A DNA stretch of 50,898 nt, from contig JAHNZQ020003146.1 of NCBI GenBank assembly GCA_019155205.2, positions 575,324 through 626,221 of the forward strand, read 5' to 3'. This document shows, in pieces, positions 46,669 through 50,898 of this stretch. The notes beneath the pieces were generated by a model. It was not told the DNA's origin. It saw only the letters and a program-made list of their open reading frames with translations, and did no database searches. Origin of the DNA: Gracilaria vermiculophylla. Taxonomy: Eukaryota > Rhodophyta > Florideophyceae > Gracilariales > Gracilariaceae. A program made the position numbers and the translations under genes. Position 1 is the stretch's first letter. Each line of letters opens with the position of its first letter.

Positions 46669-47011
46669 TGGAATTTTTGGGATTTATTGTCTATTTCGTT
46701 GCTGTACTTGCTTGTTTGCCTGGTTTGGATATGTCTTGGCTACAGTGTGCGCGAATTTGCAACTACTCACTAGCGTTGCGGTATTTTGGCGCGAACTGTG
46801 TTGTCGGGAGCCCAATTGGTCAATACCACGTGGATGACACTTTGCTCTGGAGGTCTATATTTCAGGTCCAAATATTCAGAATTTGAACCTTCTTTTTGAT
46901 TCGATACACTCTTGTTTGTTCGTTTGCTGCACAGGTGGAGATATATCGAGCGAATCAAATAACCAAATATGCTATTTTGATTTTTTGATGGCATTGGTGG
47001 GGATGCTCTTA
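46669..47011. other. Spacer between two mobile-element remnants
   Basis: AT-rich, no gene. I could not find convincing Harbinger terminal repeats here or near 45050, so the ends of that element are not defined. Confidence 0.5.
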
Positions 47012-48290
47012 AAGTACGTTTCAAAAACATATTACACATCAAAATTGCGCCAAAACTGTAATGTAGGCTAGATTTTGCACATAGTCTATGTTGAATCGTT
47101 TCAAAATGATATGTACACCGTCTTCTTTCTTGTACAAAATGGCTCGAGGTCCGCCACTTTCCAAGCAAGAACAGCTTCAAATGGTAAAGTTAAATGCCGA
47201 AAAACATTCTAACAGTGCTATCGCTAAAAACCCGAATAGGGTTAGAATTGCTACTTTTCTCAAAATTTCGACTCCTTATAGCTTAAAACGATCTCCGGAA
47301 CGCCCTAAGAAGCTCACCCCAGCAGATAAAGGAGGACTCCAAAGGAAGTTGTGCAAAGGAAAAGTATTCGGCAGCACACCTGGAATAAATCTCAACCTGG
47401 ACGTTTCCAAATCAACCATATGGAGGCAGACAAACAGCACAAATTTATTTAAAAATAAAAAAATTAAAAACAATTTCTTTCTGCAAAACCATCACAAGCA
47501 AAAGAGAGTTTACTTTTGTGCTAGAAAAGCCTTCTGGAAAAACGAATGGGAAAATTTTATTTTCCCTGATGAAAAAAAGTTCAATTGGGACGGACCAGAT
47601 TGCTACAATTTTATTGGAACGATCTTCGTCAGGAACGTCATGAGTTTTATACCATGCATTCAGGTGGAGGCTCTGTAATGGTCTGGGCGGGTATTCCTTA
47701 AAAAGATCTCACGGAAATTGCATTTATTGAAACAAACATGAACGCCGAAAAATATTGAGAAGTTCTATACAATTATTTGCTACCATTTGGTTTATGTTTT
47801 CATGAAGAAACTTTCATTTTTCAACAGGATGATGCGCCTGTACAACCTGCATCATAAATCAAAAATTGGCTACAGGAGTCTGAGGTATCTGTTTTAGAGC
47901 GGCCGGCGAGCTCACCAGATATGAACTCAATCGAAAACGCGAAAACGTTTGGGGACTGCTGGCGAGGATGGTTTGTGCGCATGGAAGGCAATTTTAGACA
48001 GTTTTTGAACTCAACTGTATTAAAAGTTACTGAAAATCTATAACAGTTTCAAGTGTAGAAAAGTACATCAATCTGATGCCGAAGCGTTGCATTAGCGTTA
48101 AAAAGCAAAAATGATGCAAAAAAAACTATTGAGCGTCGCGCAGTAAAGATTTGTTATTGATGATCATATGTTTTTGAAACGAGTTTTTGACTTTACTTTT
48201 TTCTGAAACCTATTTTTGTAAGCGCACAGTATACATTTGATAGTTTTTTTTGAGATTTCACAGCATTTCATATATTTTTGAAACAGTCTG
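47012..48290 (+). mobile_element. Decayed Tc1-like transposon, 1279 bp
   Basis: Terminal repeats at 47012-47036 and about 48266-48290 share the GTTTCAAAAA core and are flanked by TA (47010-47011, 48291-48292). Inner motif copies lie at about 47093-47117 and 48163-48183, 80 and 104 bp inward, giving the same doubled-repeat (IR/DR) layout as the element at 803-2088, whose ends differ only in part. It encloses a broken transposase. Confidence 0.8.
47139..48050 (+). pseudogene. Tc1/mariner-type transposase, multiply broken
   Basis: The frame from ATG 47139 begins MARGPPLSKQEQLQ (helix-turn-helix region) and reaches FPDEKKFNWDGPD, the block with the first catalytic Asp. It then shifts near 47617; the continuing frame gives DLRQERHEFYTMHSGGGSVM, the typical GGGSVMVW block. 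Stops follow at about 47698, 47755 and 47855. The second Asp block FQQDDAP and the third block SSPDMNSIEN are visible, and another shift precedes NVWGLLARM. Order and spacing fit the family. Not functional. Confidence 0.8.
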
Positions 48291-48292
48291 TA

Positions 48293-50560
48293 TGTAGGTT
48301 TTTCACATAATAAATTATACTTTTTTTTGTCTTCCTATCCAATAATACTCTCTATCGCAGAATCGTCTTCAACAAACGCTTCTGGCACGTGTTTTGAATC
48401 GCTCTGCTGACGGCATCGACCATTTTTCCTCATCTCTGTCGATACATCAGTCTTCGGGTTTTTCCTGCATCGGTCAGTATGTATCATTTTGAGATGTGTA
48501 GTCTAAAAACTGTTCCGATATGTCGCAAACGTTGTTATTTACTTTTGATGCAATCTTTCAATGATATCTAAGGCTTTTTGTTATTCTGCTTCTACACGGA
48601 GGTTTTGCTGAAACTTTCTATCCGTTTTTGATGTTTCGCACTTCTTAGCGAAAAACTTTTCTTTGAAGCTTCTTTTTCTCTTCGATTTTCGTAATTGAGA
48701 TTTTTTGAGTACTTTCATGTTATTTGTAATGGCTTGTCTCTCTTTCAGAGTTTGAATTGATTTCTGAGAGACATATGAAGTTGAGACGTTTACGTTCCCG
48801 AAAGAGTGATCTGTCATATTATTCAATGATAGCTTAGATGAGCTTAGATTCTCATGGAGTATTTAAGCAGTCGCTCGACTTCTGACAGAGCCCATGGACC
48901 AATATCGGATGCTAAGCTGTACAGATTTCTGTACAATGCCTTTTTATTAGACCCCTGAAGATACTCTTTAACTTCAAGATTTGAATCGAAGTGGATAAGA
49001 CTTCCTACTTCGCAATGCGCTTCACCGTTGGCATCAACTCGATGCTCCATGGGCTTTATAAGCGACTTTCTATCAATAACTCTGCACGTTTTCATGAGGT
49101 TACAGATGGATTTGGAAGGGAAATTGGCCCTCTGTATTTTTTAGTATGGATCAATAAAATGTTGGACCTCAATGTACTCGTCCAGAACACGCTTTAGCTC
49201 TGGATTCATAAGAACATACTCAATGTACGCAAACGCACATCTTACAATATAACGGCGGAGAAATCCCATCAGTCTCATTTTTACACAGTCCCATCTGACC
49301 ATCAATCGGCTTTTTGCCTCTCTGTTCTCCATTTTAAAGATTCTCGCGAAGAAAACATACAGAAATGCTGGCGGTTGTCGTTGTTGGTTTCTTTTTCAGA
49401 TTAAGAATAAGGTGGACGATCCACGTTAGCTCAAAACAAGCAACTGGACCGAAAGACTCAAAAGGTGTTCTCTTGAACTTCAGGTCATTTGACACTTTCG
49501 TTGTCGGCCCAAAACGCTTTTTCACCCCCATAGTTATTTGAAGAATCGAGGTTAATGTCTTTGAATTTCATCAGAGAGGAGTTCGTATACTTGTAAATGA
49601 TGTTGTCGTGCAATCCCCCAAAGGGAAAAGAACCACAAAGGATGTTCGGAACCTTCCTCTCGCGATGTGGTTCAGAGGCAGAGCCTTCCTTGGGCAAGGC
49701 ACCCGAGCTGGGAGTACATCCAAGGCAACGCCATCGCAATGGGTGCAGGAAGAAGATGATCGGCGAAACCGGGGATCCGGCAAGTCCTGTGATTGAGGCA
49801 GTTTCCGTAAGATTGGTAAAATGTCCCTGTAATATATCGCGCCATCTAGGCGCGGCAGGGTAATATATTGGGCCGCGAGCGGATCGAACAAGCCGCGTTG
49901 AGCGGATGGGGGACGTAATCCGAAAGGGGATAAACCGAAGGTCCGATGGGGCTAACCTCTTACGAGGCAGAACCTGAAAGAAGGAAATATTAGTCCAGAC
50001 AATGGTTCCCGGCGTCACTGGCGGTTGACTTCCGTAGTCCACGCCGTACTTCCCCAAGATAGAGAGAGTTACCAGCGTGGATGGCAAATTTAGACCGGAG
50101 ATCTCGCATGGTTTGGTTTTCTTGGCGCGACGGCCGGAGTGCCGTCGCGCTAAATACTGTAGCGCTAAGTCCGAAATGGCTGAAACAGTCAAATGAATAA
50201 ATATCGAAAATACTAAATTAACAGTGCAAAGCAGGTGCTATCTGGCACCAATACTGTAGCCGGCGGGCCACGCGCGGCTGCCACGCGCGTGCCCGGCGTC
50301 CATTTAGCGCGCGTGCTACGTCCCGCGGCACCCGATGGGTCGGCAACTTCAGAATCCACAGCTCAAACGGACGTGAATCGTGCACGCGATATGAACCGTT
50401 TTCATATACACGGCCCAACCGGAATCCGGTGAATTGGTAAAATGCCATTGAAAACCTCCCTGGAGGTCGTTTTGCTGCAGATTTCATCCAGAACCTCTGG
50501 CAGAAAAGGTATCCGACTGTTTCTGATAGTTCTGAAGAGAGAGCTCGTGCTCGTCATAGA
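48293..50560. other. Repeat-derived region with unrecognised ORF fragments
   Basis: Minus-strand ORFs at 48581-48826, 48844-49095, 49141-49332 and 49485-50192 have ordinary composition but no family I recognise. They could be pieces of one decayed mobile-element gene read right to left. From 49.6 kb the DNA is GC-richer. A perfect 10-bp hairpin lies at 50125-50150. Confidence 0.4.
50125..50150. repeat. Perfect short hairpin
   Basis: GCGCGACGGC (50125-50134) and its exact reverse complement (50141-50150) flank a six-base loop. Confidence 0.85.
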
Positions 50561-50771
50561 TATGGTACCGTCAGTTCTCCTTTCTATTTGGTAGTGCTTA
50601 ACGTCCGTTTGGAGTTTTTGTTGACTCCAAAGGTACCAACTCCTAAAGGTGGTCTCTGGTAATCACTGACGCGAGCTGGGAGGCATTTTTAAAGGGGATC
50701 CACAAACACCAATTGGAGAAGGAGTTTCAATGGGCGGACAATGCTCCTACAGGCGTTGCTACGAGGCCACC
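50561..50771 (+). repeat. Dispersed edge repeat, copy C (211 bp)
   Basis: Full unit directly followed by copy D, so the repeat can occur in tandem with a 211-bp period. It is more diverged from D than A is. Confidence 0.85.
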
Positions 50772-50898
50772 TGTGGTACTGTCAGCCCTCCTGTCGAGGT
50801 AGTAAAGCACAACGTCCGTTAGGAGTTTTTGGTGACTCCAAAGGCGCGTATTCCTAAAGGTGGTCTCCGGTATCCGCTGTCGCGAGCCGGGGGAATTC
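50772..50898 (+). repeat. Dispersed edge repeat, copy D (truncated at window end)
   Basis: Identical to the reverse complement of bases 1-125 over 50772-50896. The window ends in an EcoRI-type GAATTC within the unit. Confidence 0.9.

Noticed and set aside
49485..50192. 235-codon minus-strand ORF in the right-hand repeat region
   Set aside because: Not recognised as any transposase, integrase or reverse transcriptase, and no supporting motif. Kept only as part of the unclassified region.

Overview
This is nuclear DNA from a photosynthetic eukaryote, most likely a red alga (a glaucophyte is less likely). The evidence is: proteasome, tRNA-splicing and secretory-pathway genes; short spliceosomal introns (78-126 nt) with GTAAG-type donors; a membrane-anchored rubredoxin of the photosynthetic type; and several proteins whose N-termini carry a Phe near the start (MAFV, MAFL, AAFV), as plastid transit peptides of red algae and glaucophytes often do. 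Most large genes have a single exon and are GC-rich. The window may be a whole contig, because its first 125 bases are the exact reverse complement of bases 50772-50896.

Layout. Bases 1-2090 are AT-rich and repeat-derived: a dispersed repeat at the edge, then a 1.29 kb Tc1-like element without a transposase. Bases 2091-4928 have no supported gene but show strong strand asymmetry (G/T on the + strand) and a pair of E2F-like sites. The gene-rich core then runs from a GATA-finger gene (4.9-5.8 kb, -) divergent from ECM29 (6.3-11.9 kb, +), through an L-type lectin (-) and a lumenal-type cyclophilin (-) divergent from an ABCC transporter (+). After these come small secreted Cys-rich genes flanking a plastid-type protein, SEN15 (+), a small three-exon gene (-), a Pro-rich protein (-) divergent from RPN11 (+), a GDPD-type phosphodiesterase (+) and a five-exon EttA-type ABCF gene (-). 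Then follow a MITE-like element, a small spliced candidate gene, a long disordered protein (-), rubredoxin (-), and a tandem pair of unrecognised membrane proteins (+).

From 44.7 kb to the end the window is again repeat-derived: another copy of the edge repeat, a decayed PIF/Harbinger element with both partner genes (transposase and Myb-like), a decayed Tc1-like element whose ends match the left-hand one, unrecognised ORF fragments, and a tandem pair of the edge repeat.

Functional links: ECM29 and RPN11 both serve the 26S proteasome. The rubredoxin, cyclophilin, EttA and 21.4-kb proteins all look organelle-directed. The most notable points are a 7-nt micro-exon that completes the second ATP-binding P-loop of the EttA gene, a tandem family of unrecognised membrane proteins, a regularly spaced GATCCG array in the RPN11 promoter, and an autonomous-type/non-autonomous pair of Tc1-like elements with doubled transposase-site-like repeats. 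No tRNA, rRNA or CRISPR array was recognised.
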